A stretch of 10,113 nucleotides of DNA from DATARH01 sp035504235 (GTDB lineage: Bacteria; Pseudomonadota; Alphaproteobacteria; ATCC43930; CGMCC-115725): NCBI GenBank assembly GCA_035504235.1, contig DATJSH010000072.1:1-10113 (forward strand), read 5' to 3'. Below, piece after piece: positions 1 to 7,630 of this stretch (position 1 is its first letter; every line of letters begins with the position of its first letter). Both the position numbers and the translations under genes were made by a program. The notes under the pieces were generated by a model. That model saw only the letters and a program-made list of their open reading frames with translations. It had not been told where the DNA came from and did no database searches.

Positions 1-476
1 GCGCGCTTACGCATCCCGCCCGACAGTTGCGCGGGATATTTCGTTGCGGCATCGGCTGGCAACCCAACCAGCCCCAGCTTCGATGCGATGATGCCGTCTA
101 TCAGCTCCGGGGCCATGGATAGAGTTTCGCGCAGCGGGACTTCCAGGTTTTCGGCCACGGTCAGCGAACTGAACAGCGCCCCATCCTGAAACAGCACACC
201 CCAGCGCCGTTCGAGCGCGATGCGCTCCTCCTCGGCGAGCGCGAAGACGTTTCGGCTAAATACCTCGACGGTGCCCGATGCCGGCTTGTTGAGTCCTATG
301 ATCGTGCGAAGCAGTACTGATTTGCCGCTGCCCGAGCCGCCGACGACCCCCATCACCTCGCCGGGCCTGACGTCGAGGTCGATGCCGTCATGAACGGTCT
401 GCGAGCCAAAGCGGTTGACCAAACCGCGCACCCGGATGACCGGCTGGCCGGACATATCGTTTGAAGCAGGGGGCAT
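1..476 (-). CDS. mlaF: MlaF-like phospholipid-transport ABC ATPase (N-terminal part, cut by window edge)
   Basis: Translating the minus strand from ATG at 476-474 gives 158 complete codons that run off the left edge. A strong GGAGG (487-483) lies 6 bases before the ATG. Visible are Walker A GGSGSGKS (residues 46-53), a Q-loop in LFQDGALF (Q97) and the signature LSGGM (151-155); Walker B and the H-loop lie outside the window. The stretch FQDGALFSSLTVAEN and the KYPAQLSGGMRKRA ending are typical of MlaF/Ttg2A. That family is the cytoplasmic ATPase of the Mla complex, which moves phospholipids between inner and outer membranes. The ftsH-like stop is only 22 bases upstream, with no promoter or terminator seen, so co-transcription is likely. 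In E. coli mlaF is the first gene of its operon, so mlaE and mlaD would be expected beyond the left edge. Family assignment is fairly sure; the exact substrate is inferred. Confidence 0.85.
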   Translation of the reverse strand, partial: MPPASNDMSGQPVIRVRGLVNRFGSQTVHDGIDLDVRPGEVMGVVGGSGSGKSVLLRTIIGLNKPASGTVEVFSRNVFALAEEERIALERRWGVLFQDGALFSSLTVAENLEVPLRETLSMAPELIDGIIASKLGLVGLPADAATKYPAQLSGGMRKR

Positions 477-498
477 GGTCGACCTCCGTTGATTGCAG

Positions 499-2334
499 TC
501 AGGCAGCGGCGCAATCGGGCACCGATGTGCTGCTGGCGGGTAATTTCGTTTTGCGGCCGTTCAGCAATCTCTTCAAATCAGCGGCCGACAGCGTCTCTTT
601 TTCCAGCAGCAGCTTGGCGCCGCGCTCTAGCACCTCGCGGCGTTTTTCGAGCTCGGTGAATGCACGATCCGCCGCCTGGGACACCATCTCGCGCACGGCG
701 CAGTCGATCTCGCGTGCAGTCTGTTCGGCATAACTGCGGTCGAACCAGCCGCCAGGCTGTTGCTGGCCCGGAAGGAATTGCTGATGAACGCGGTCATACG
801 CGACATCGCCGAGCGCCGGAACCATGCCGTACTGCGCCGCCACGCTACGCGCGATGTCAGTGGCCTTCGCGAGATCGTCTGCGGCGCCGGTGGAGACCTT
901 GCCAAAGATCAGCCGCTCGGCCGCTCGTCCGCCAAGCAGCACAGCCATCTTGTTCTGCAGCTCGTCCTCGGTCATCAGAAAGCGATCCTCGATCGGTCGT
1001 TGGATCGTGTAGCCGAGAGCACCGATGCCGCGCGGGATAATGGAAATCTTCTGCACCGGGTCGCTGCCCGGCAGCACCGAGGCCACGAGCGCATGGCCCA
1101 TCTCGTGGTGGGCGACGATCTCACGTTCCTTGGGCGAGAGGATACGGTTCTTCTTTTCGAGTCCGGCAATGATCCGCTCGATCGCGCCGGTGAAATCGGC
1201 GGTGGCGACATTCTCCGAATTCCGTCTGGTCGCGAGCAGCGCGGCCTCATTGACGAGCGTCGCAAGATCGGCGCCGGTGAAGCCGGGTGTCAGCGCGGCT
1301 ATCTCCTCGGCCGAGACGCCCGGCGCGAGGCAGATTTTCTTCAGATAGATTTTGAGGATCTGGATGCGCCCGGGCTTGTCCGGCCGATCGACCAGCACTT
1401 GGCGATCGAAACGGCCGGCACGCAAGAGCGCTGGATCGAGGATTTCTGGGCGATTGGTCGCGGCGAGCAGCACCAGCCCGACCGACGGATCGAAGCCGTC
1501 CATCTCGGACAATAGTTGGTTGAGCGTCTGTTCCTTCTCGTCATTGCCGCCGAGATGCGACGGGCCGCCTCGCGCGTGGCCGAGCGCGTCGAGTTCGTCG
1601 ATAAAAATGATGGCCGGCGCCTTCTCGCGTCCTTGAGCGAAAAGATCGCGCACCCGCGCGGCACCGACACCGACATAAAGTTCAACAAATTCCGAGCCGT
1701 TGATCGATAGGAAGGGCACGCCGGCTTCGCCAGCCACGGCTCGTGCCAGCAGGGTCTTGCCAGTGCCCGGTGGCCCTACCAGCAGCACGCCCTTTGGGAT
1801 ATGGGCGCCCAGACGGCCATAAGCTTTGGGATCTTTCAGAAAAGCGACGATCTCCTTCAGCTCTTCTTTCGCCTCGTCGACCCCCGCGACGTCACCAAAA
1901 GTCACCTTAGTCTCCGTCTCGGCGAATACCTTTGCCTTGCTTTGCGTGATCGCGCCGATCGGCCCCATGGCACCGCCCGCGCCGCCGCGCATAAACAGAA
2001 ACGGCAAAAGCATGAGCATCGGCAGCCACAGCAGCCAGCCGAAGCCGCCACTGCCCGTCGGGTAACCAGTCACCTCGACGCCGTGCGACGCGAACTGCGC
2101 GGCCAAGTCATTCTCGACACGAGTCGTGACGATGACGCTGCCGTCCTTCAGAGTTGCTTGGATGTCATCACCGGTGACCGTCGCCGACTTGATCCGCCCG
2201 TCGGTAAGATCCTTCTCGAATACGCTATAGGATACGCGTTGCGGACCCGTGCTGCGGCCCAGCCAGAACGAAAACCCGATCAGGGCCAGGAACAGTCCGC
2301 CACAGACGAGCACAACGGGCGGTATACGCTTCAT
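499..2334 (-). CDS. ftsH: FtsH-type ATP-dependent zinc metalloprotease (divergent paralogue)
   Basis: This is a membrane-anchored AAA+ protease that unfolds and degrades membrane and cytosolic proteins, normally as a hexamer. I start it at ATG 2334-2332 (611 aa) because GAGGG (2346-2342) lies 7 bases upstream; a TTG at 2358 would add 8 residues but lacks such a site. Order: membrane segment about 6-25, periplasmic part of about 70 residues, second membrane segment about 97-115, Walker A GPPGTGKT (187-194), Walker B IIFIDE (242-247), second region of homology with arginine fingers GRFDR (307-311), zinc motif HEMGH (410-414) and probable third ligand D487 in STGAADD. Several positions differ from the usual housekeeping FtsH: HEMGH instead of HEAGH, Tyr instead of Phe in the pore motif (FVELYVGVG, Y220), and FIDELDALGHARG instead of FIDEIDAVGRQRG. 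All catalytic residues remain, so it should be active. An FNR/FixK-type box lies upstream and mlaF follows. It is probably a second, specialised FtsH. Confidence 0.93.
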   Translation of the reverse strand: MKRIPPVVLVCGGLFLALIGFSFWLGRSTGPQRVSYSVFEKDLTDGRIKSATVTGDDIQATLKDGSVIVTTRVENDLAAQFASHGVEVTGYPTGSGGFGWLLWLPMLMLLPFLFMRGGAGGAMGPIGAITQSKAKVFAETETKVTFGDVAGVDEAKEELKEIVAFLKDPKAYGRLGAHIPKGVLLVGPPGTGKTLLARAVAGEAGVPFLSINGSEFVELYVGVGAARVRDLFAQGREKAPAIIFIDELDALGHARGGPSHLGGNDEKEQTLNQLLSEMDGFDPSVGLVLLAATNRPEILDPALLRAGRFDRQVLVDRPDKPGRIQILKIYLKKICLAPGVSAEEIAALTPGFTGADLATLVNEAALLATRRNSENVATADFTGAIERIIAGLEKKNRILSPKEREIVAHHEMGHALVASVLPGSDPVQKISIIPRGIGALGYTIQRPIEDRFLMTEDELQNKMAVLLGGRAAERLIFGKVSTGAADDLAKATDIARSVAAQYGMVPALGDVAYDRVHQQFLPGQQQPGGWFDRSYAEQTAREIDCAVREMVSQAADRAFTELEKRREVLERGAKLLLEKETLSAADLKRLLNGRKTKLPASSTSVPDCAAA

Positions 2335-2376
2335 CGGATTTCCCTCGACCAAGGGCAAACGGCCGTTTGCCCAGCG

Positions 2377-2418
2377 ATGTTAGCGAGGTGACGACGGCTA
2401 CGAATTGAGCTGAATCAA
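2377..2418 (-). promoter_or_regulatory. FNR/FixK-type box and -10 element upstream of the ftsH-like gene
   Basis: The box TTGAGCTGAATCAA (2405-2418) matches TTGA-N6-TCAA. Read on the minus strand, TAACAT (2382-2377) resembles a -10 element (4 of 6 bases of TATAAT). If that hexamer spans -12 to -7, transcription would start at 2370 and the box is centred exactly at -41.5, the class II activator position. The leader would be about 36 bases, ending in the GAGGG ribosome site. The box overlaps the nnrS stop codon (2417-2415), so the unit could be read both from nnrS and from its own promoter. Box and spacing are seen; the regulator is inferred. Confidence 0.75.
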
Positions 2419-3635
2419 AGGCTCGTCCGATGTTGGTCTCTTGATCGGTGGCCACCAGATCCGGCCAAGCTCGGCATCACGTAGCTGGCGAGGAGGCAGA
2501 AGAAGCCGAGCGACCAGAGGGCGCCAGAGATGATGATCAAGTTGACGAAAGCATCGGGGACAAACAGGGCAGCAATCCGGAAAATAACCGCGATCGAAAC
2601 GAGACCGTACGCGGCAAACACCGGTCTTTCGGCCCGGGCTGAGGAGCCGCCATGAACCATGCTTTCATGCGCAATTGCGGCGAGCAACAAGGTGCCGATC
2701 GCGCCGGCGGTCAGCGCATGGATCGCGGCCATATCGGCAACCCCGTTCGTAACCGGCACGGCAGCTTCGAGCAGCAGCCCGACGACCAACCATAGATAGC
2801 CGAGATGCAAGATCGCTACTGCCGGGGCTCGCAAGCTTCGGTAGCCATGCCAGCGAACGAGACGCACCGCGTTGAAGACGCCCGCCGCAAGCGCTGCTGT
2901 GCTGGTCGCGTGGCTCGTCCCGGTGAGACCGTCACTAATCAGGTACACGAGCACCGTGGCGATCGCGAGACCATCAAGTATGGGCATTGATCGGATTTTG
3001 AGGCGCAAGCCTCGATCAGCGAAGAGCCCATTGGTTGCGACTGGTATCGCGTTCCCACCGACTATCGCGATCATCAGCAGATAGGCATCGATACCGATGC
3101 GCGCTCCGCGCTCGGCCAATGCGTAGGTCCCGCCGAACGTCTCGGCGTGCATCGCCAAATTACCGAGCCACAGTAAGGCGACGAGGGCGAGCAGCGGCAG
3201 GTTTCTCTCCGGCCGAATTGCCAGATGAGGAGTGATCACGAGCGCCGCCAGTACGGGAAGAAAGCTCAAGTCGACGACGGTGACCAGCCATGCCGGGAGC
3301 AGCGCGGATAGGGCCATCACCACGCGGCCGAGCAACCATATCCCCACGAGCAGATAAAGCCGGGCCGGCTCGCACCGACGCGCACCAGACCATTCGGGCA
3401 CCCAGGCGCTGATGATGCCAGCTAAGCCGGCCGCGGCAAATCCATAAACCATTTCGTGCGCGTGCCACATGACCGGAGGCACCGCGTTGACCCAACCGAG
3501 CCGTACCGTGACCACCCACTCCGCCAGAACGAACGCTCCGAACAATGCGGCAAAAACGAAGAAGACATGCGGTCCGCGAGCCGACAATGCGATTTCCGCG
3601 CGCGACGCAGTCCCTCGGGTTCCAACAATCGCCAT
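2415..3635 (-). CDS. nnrS: NnrS family membrane protein
   Basis: The 406-aa product is strongly hydrophobic, with roughly 10-12 membrane segments. It carries NnrS marks: WHAHEM (57-62) after the first membrane segment, GGNAIPV near 193-199 and HALTAGAIGT near 306-315. NnrS of Rhodobacter sphaeroides is a haem- and copper-containing membrane protein whose gene depends on the nitric-oxide regulator NnrR; it is linked to tolerance of nitric oxide during denitrification, with unclear biochemistry. One conserved stretch is altered: where the family, as I recall it, reads about TRxSLGHTGR, this protein reads AHESMVHGGSS (322-332), keeping the second His but losing the Arg and Thr. The start is ATG 3635-3633, preceded by AGAGG (3650-3646). 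A FixK/NnrR-type box lies 76 bases upstream. No nitric-oxide or nitrite reductase gene is in the window. The family call is sure; the function is less so. Confidence 0.88.
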   Translation of the reverse strand: MAIVGTRGTASRAEIALSARGPHVFFVFAALFGAFVLAEWVVTVRLGWVNAVPPVMWHAHEMVYGFAAAGLAGIISAWVPEWSGARRCEPARLYLLVGIWLLGRVVMALSALLPAWLVTVVDLSFLPVLAALVITPHLAIRPERNLPLLALVALLWLGNLAMHAETFGGTYALAERGARIGIDAYLLMIAIVGGNAIPVATNGLFADRGLRLKIRSMPILDGLAIATVLVYLISDGLTGTSHATSTAALAAGVFNAVRLVRWHGYRSLRAPAVAILHLGYLWLVVGLLLEAAVPVTNGVADMAAIHALTAGAIGTLLLAAIAHESMVHGGSSARAERPVFAAYGLVSIAVIFRIAALFVPDAFVNLIIISGALWSLGFFCLLASYVMPSLAGSGGHRSRDQHRTSL

Positions 3636-3710
3636 GACATCACCACCTCTGCGGCACCGGCACTGTTCCCGGCGCGAGGTGTAGAGTGAGACTGGCTGGC
3701 GGCGCGTTCA

Positions 3711-3724
3711 TTGAGCCACATCAA
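3711..3724 (-). promoter_or_regulatory. FNR/FixK/NnrR-type box upstream of nnrS
   Basis: TTGAGCCACATCAA matches TTGA-N6-TCAA and lies in the 124-base gap between the exporter permease gene and nnrS. Its centre is about 82 bases upstream of the nnrS ATG, which leaves room for a promoter with the box near -41.5. The -10 match is poor: the best candidate on the minus strand is TCTACA (3685-3680), which would put the box nearer -44.5. The family precedent is strong, since nnrS of Rhodobacter sphaeroides is controlled by NnrR. The rest of the gap shows no terminator or small gene. Confidence 0.72.
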
Positions 3725-3759
3725 AGGATGCAGCGTGTGCCGGCGATCTTTGGCGCGAA

Positions 3760-4884
3760 TCAGGCGGTTTGGCTAGCGACTTTGCGGAAGCGTAGCAGCG
3801 CCAGCCCGAAGAACAATCCGCCGGCCAGCAGGACCAGGACGAACTGCTTCCAGACCACGGCGAATCCGGCGCCGCGATAGAGGATCGCCTGGGCGAACGA
3901 CACGAAATGCACGGTCGGTGACGCCTGCATGATTGTCGAAAGCCAGGGTGGCATGCTTTCGAGCGGCGTGTTCGCGCCCGAGAGCAGTGCCAACGGCATA
4001 TAAACTAGCAGATAGAGCAGGCCGAGCTGCGGCATCGAGCGGGCGACCGTGCCGAGAAAAACACCGACTGCTGTCGCGAAAAACAGATAGGCCGCCGTAC
4101 CGGCCAGGAATAACGGCACCGACCCGGCGATCGGAATGTGCAGCAGCACGCGGCACACGAGATACAGCGACAAGCCGACAGCGACGACAATCACCACGCT
4201 GTTTGCCCAGATTTTCGCAGCGCCGATCTCGAACGGCGTCACCGGCATGACCAGTAGGTGGTCCATCGTGCCGTGCTCGCGCTCGCGCACGACGGCGGCG
4301 CCGGCCAGGATGATCGCGAGCATCGTCACTGCATTGATGACGCCATGCACGCTGGTGAACCACGCTGTTGTCACATTGGGATTGAACTGGATGCGGACGA
4401 TCAGATTAACGGGGGTTGGCGCCACGCCCTCCTCCCGCGACAGAAAATCCTGGATTTCGGTCGAAATGATCTGCTGCGCGTAATCGGCGCCGAGTCCCGC
4501 TTGCACCATTGCCGTAGCATCGACATTGAGCTGTAACCCGGGTTTACGCCCCCCGAGCACATCGCGCTCGAAATTGGGCGGGAGGTCGATGACGAACGTG
4601 TATTTGCCGGCATTCATCAGCGGAATGATGTCGCGCTCGGCGATCGGCTGGGGCGTCTGGAAATAGGGCGGCAGAAATGCATGCGTGATGCGCCACGAAA
4701 GTTCCGAGTGATCTTCGTCGATAATCGCCACTGAAGCGTTGTGCACTTCCTGCGAGCTGCTTTGGGCCTGAGCGATGATCGCTAGCGAGAAGCTGTAGAT
4801 CACCAGGCCGAGCAGTACGTAGTCGCGGAGGAAGCTGCGCAGCTCCTTGGTGCCAAGCCAGAAAATATTGGCGAGCGTCCGCAC
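3760..4884 (-). CDS. yhhJ: ABC-2 type permease, YhhJ-like
   Basis: The 374-aa inner-membrane permease is the third part of an HlyD-RbbA-YhhJ export set. The N-terminal membrane segment (about 21-42) is followed by an extracytoplasmic domain of about 140 residues, then five more segments in the second half. The ABC-2 motif VREREHGTMDHLLVMPVTPF (199-218) sits between the second and third segments. SMPQLGLL (283-290) and HFVSFAQAILYRGAGF (326-341) agree with E. coli YhhJ as I remember it, and the length is nearly the same. The start is GTG 4884-4882, only 4 bases after the rbbA stop, with AGGAG (4899-4895) inside the end of rbbA, so translation is probably coupled. It has no ATPase domain and must work with the RbbA-type protein, probably pairing with that protein's permease half. 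The substrate is unknown. Confidence 0.92.
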   Translation of the reverse strand: MRTLANIFWLGTKELRSFLRDYVLLGLVIYSFSLAIIAQAQSSSQEVHNASVAIIDEDHSELSWRITHAFLPPYFQTPQPIAERDIIPLMNAGKYTFVIDLPPNFERDVLGGRKPGLQLNVDATAMVQAGLGADYAQQIISTEIQDFLSREEGVAPTPVNLIVRIQFNPNVTTAWFTSVHGVINAVTMLAIILAGAAVVREREHGTMDHLLVMPVTPFEIGAAKIWANSVVIVVAVGLSLYLVCRVLLHIPIAGSVPLFLAGTAAYLFFATAVGVFLGTVARSMPQLGLLYLLVYMPLALLSGANTPLESMPPWLSTIMQASPTVHFVSFAQAILYRGAGFAVVWKQFVLVLLAGGLFFGLALLRFRKVASQTA

Positions 4885-4888
4885 GGCG

Positions 4889-7630
4889 CTAACGCTCCTG
4901 TTTCCGCAGCATCAACAGGCTGAGCAACGTCAGTGCCGGCACAAAGAGGGCGAGCGTGGCAAGTTGCGTGGTTAGATCGGCAAAGCCAAGACCCTTGGTG
5001 AACGTGCCTAGGCTTATGGGCAGGTAGTAGCTCATCGGGAATAGCCGGCCCATGACCTGAGCCATGCCCTGCAGAGAGGACACTGGCGACAACATGCCGG
5101 CGAACATCGTCGCCGGCAGAATGGTGAGTATCATGGTCCCGAACAGCGCGGCGATCTGGGTGCGGGTGAACGAAGAGATCAGCATTCCATACGCCGTGGA
5201 CGCGGTGACATAAGACAGCGTGCCGACGACCAGCAACGGAAAGCTGCCCTTGAGCGGAACTCGGAACACAAAAAGCGCGAGCAGCAGCAGAATACAGAAA
5301 TTCACCATTCCGAGCGCGATATACGGCACCTGCTTCCCCAGCAAGAATTCGATCTTGGTCAAAGGGGTGACGTAAAGGTTGGTGATCGATCCCAACTCGC
5401 GCTCGCGCACCACGGCAAGCGCCATCATGATTGCGGGAAACATGAGCAGCTCGATGGCGAACTGCGCCGGCACCATCGAGTAGACACTTTCGAAATTCTG
5501 ATTGTATTTGAGCCTGACCTGGATGTCGGCGAGTGGCGGCGGTGGCGGCTGCATCGTGCTGACCGCCGCGTCGCTCAGGTAAAGCTGGTGCATCGCCTCC
5601 AGATAGCTGCGGATCGTCTGCGCGATGAACGGGTTGGCGCCATCAATCCAGGTGGCCACCCAGGCCGGCCGGCCCCGGGCGATATCGCGTCCGAAGCCTG
5701 GCGGGATTTCGATCGCCGCTTTGATGTCGCCGTTTTGCAATCGCTGCTGGAGATCCGCGTAATCGCGGAGCGGCGGCCGTTCGGTGAAATAGGCGGAACT
5801 GCGCAGCTCCTCGAGATAGGCGCGGCTTTCATGCGTCCCGTCTTGGTCGAGAACTGCGAAACTAAGATTGTTGACGTCTGTCGAAATGCCGAAACCAAAC
5901 AGCAGCATCAGGAATGTGGTGCCGAAGAGCGCGAAGCCGATCCGGACAGGATCGCGCAGCAATTCCAGGGCCTCCCGGATCGTGCAAGCGCCGAGCCGGC
6001 GCAAGCTGAACAGCGGCCGGCTCTTTTTGGGGTTGACCGACACCGCTTCCGGTTGCTCGGCCGCCGGTTTCCTCTCGGCGTGGCCGCGTCCCGTGCCCGC
6101 TATTTCTTCCAGGTAGTCGATGAAAGCGTCTTCCAGCGTCGCGGCGCCGCGCGCGGCGACCAGACTGGCCGGCGTATCGGTGGCCAGCACCCGGCCTGAA
6201 TCCATCAGTGAGATGCGGTCGCAACGCTCTGCCTCGTTCATGAAATGCGTCGAGACAAAAATCGTCACGCCCTCGTTGCGCGAGAGGCCGATCAGCAATT
6301 CCCAGAACCGGTCGCGGGCGAGCGGATCGACCCCCGAGGTCGGCTCGTCAAGGATCAGCATCTCCGGCTTGTGAACGACGGCGACCGCCAGCGACAGGCG
6401 TTGACGGATGCCGAGCGGCAAATCCTCGGCGCGCTGATCGACATGATCGCGAAGGTCGAAGCGGTCGATCAGCTCGGCGATGCGGGTCTTCGCGTGCCGC
6501 GGCGCGAGGTGAAACAGTCGGGCGTGCAGATTGAGGTTCTGCCGCACCGTCAGCTCGGTGTAGAGCGAGAACTGCTGCGACATGTAACCAACCCGCTTGC
6601 GCGCGTTGAGGTCGTTCGTGTCGATCAGTTGGCCGAACAGCAGCGCCGTCCCCTCACTCGCGGGCAAGAGACCGGTCAGCATCTTCATCGTGGTGGTCTT
6701 GCCGCAGCCGTTTGATCCGACAAAGCCGAAGATCTCGCCGCGCTCGATTACGAAGCTGGCATGATCCACTGCGATAAAGTCGCCGAAACGGCAGGTCAGG
6801 CCGTGCGCCTCGATTACTGGCCCGTGACTGTCGGGGCGGCGCGGCGGGATTTGGAGCGTATGATAGCCGGCGCGTTCCGCCTCGGGCAGCAAGTGAATGA
6901 AGGCGGCCTCGATGCTGATTTCGCCGGTCTTTGTCTTGAGCTCGCCGGGGGTCCCCACGGCGATGATCTGGCCATGATTTATCGCGACCAACACATCGAA
7001 CCGCTCTGCTTCTTCCATATAGGCGGTCGCCACAATGACGCTCATGCCGGTGCGGCGGCCGCGGATGCGGTCGATCAGCTCCCAGAACTGCCGGCGCGAT
7101 AGCGGATCGACCCCAGTCGTCGGCTCGTCGAGGATCAACAGATCGGGATCGTGGATCAGCGAGCAGCACAGTCCGAGTTTCTGCTTCATGCCGCCTGACA
7201 GCTTTTTCGCCGACCGATCGGCAAATCGCGTGAGCCCAGTGGCGTCGAGTAGTTCGACAATGCGCCGGCGGCGCTCCTCGGCGGCCTGTCCGAAAAGCCG
7301 GCCAAAGAACTCGATGTTTTCGTAGACGCTGAGATCGGGATAAAGGTTCTTTCCCAACCCTTGCGGCATGTAGGCGATGCGCGGGCAGATCGCGGCGCGG
7401 TGCGCCGAATCCGCCATGTCGCCGCCGAGCACGCTGACGGTACCAGACTGCACCTGCCGCGCGCCCGCAATCAGCGAGAGAAGCGTCGACTTGCCAACGC
7501 CGTCGGGGCCGATCAAACCGACCGTGCGGCCGGAAGGAATGTCGAGCGTGACCGCATCGAGTGCGGCGACGTTGCCATAACGCTGGGTGACGCCGGTGAG
7601 ACGGGCGACCGCGCCGGTTTGCACGGTCAT
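4889..7630 (-). CDS. rbbA: RbbA-type ribosome-associated ATPase / ABC transporter fusion (ATPase-ATPase-permease)
   Basis: This 913-aa protein joins two ABC ATPase domains and an ABC-2 permease, the layout and length of E. coli RbbA (YhiH). Domain 1 has Walker A GPDGVGKST (41-49), Q90, LSGGMKQ (144-150) and LLILDEP (164-170). Domain 2 has Walker A GSNGCGKTT (305-313), Q352, LPLGIRQ (404-410), LILDEP (425-430) and switch His in STHFM (H462). The permease half (about 550-913) has a first membrane segment near 563-582, an extracytoplasmic domain, VRERELGSITNLYVTP (741-756) and further segments. Domain 1 has Ala203 in ATAYMEEAER where the switch His is expected, and domain 2 has a non-standard signature, so only one ATP site looks complete. 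E. coli RbbA was described as a ribosome-bound ATPase; operon context also fits export. It overlaps the upstream adaptor gene by ATGA and lacks a clear ribosome site of its own, implying coupled translation. Confidence 0.95.
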   Translation of the reverse strand: MTVQTGAVARLTGVTQRYGNVAALDAVTLDIPSGRTVGLIGPDGVGKSTLLSLIAGARQVQSGTVSVLGGDMADSAHRAAICPRIAYMPQGLGKNLYPDLSVYENIEFFGRLFGQAAEERRRRIVELLDATGLTRFADRSAKKLSGGMKQKLGLCCSLIHDPDLLILDEPTTGVDPLSRRQFWELIDRIRGRRTGMSVIVATAYMEEAERFDVLVAINHGQIIAVGTPGELKTKTGEISIEAAFIHLLPEAERAGYHTLQIPPRRPDSHGPVIEAHGLTCRFGDFIAVDHASFVIERGEIFGFVGSNGCGKTTTMKMLTGLLPASEGTALLFGQLIDTNDLNARKRVGYMSQQFSLYTELTVRQNLNLHARLFHLAPRHAKTRIAELIDRFDLRDHVDQRAEDLPLGIRQRLSLAVAVVHKPEMLILDEPTSGVDPLARDRFWELLIGLSRNEGVTIFVSTHFMNEAERCDRISLMDSGRVLATDTPASLVAARGAATLEDAFIDYLEEIAGTGRGHAERKPAAEQPEAVSVNPKKSRPLFSLRRLGACTIREALELLRDPVRIGFALFGTTFLMLLFGFGISTDVNNLSFAVLDQDGTHESRAYLEELRSSAYFTERPPLRDYADLQQRLQNGDIKAAIEIPPGFGRDIARGRPAWVATWIDGANPFIAQTIRSYLEAMHQLYLSDAAVSTMQPPPPPLADIQVRLKYNQNFESVYSMVPAQFAIELLMFPAIMMALAVVRERELGSITNLYVTPLTKIEFLLGKQVPYIALGMVNFCILLLLALFVFRVPLKGSFPLLVVGTLSYVTASTAYGMLISSFTRTQIAALFGTMILTILPATMFAGMLSPVSSLQGMAQVMGRLFPMSYYLPISLGTFTKGLGFADLTTQLATLALFVPALTLLSLLMLRKQER

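Noticed and set aside
489..502. TTGATTGCAGTCAG, a near match to the FNR/FixK box before the mlaF-like gene
   Set aside because: The second half ends TCAG rather than TCAA, and its centre is only about 20 bases from the mlaF ATG, too close for an activator at -41.5.
760..1515. A 251-codon open frame on the plus strand opposite the ftsH-like gene
   Set aside because: It lies fully antisense to well-conserved AAA+ coding sequence and its product shows no recognisable domain; long antisense frames are common in GC-rich genes.
2335..2358. TTG start at 2358 giving an 8-residue longer FtsH
   Set aside because: ATG at 2334 has GAGGG 7 bases upstream and gives the usual short FtsH N-terminus directly before the first membrane segment.
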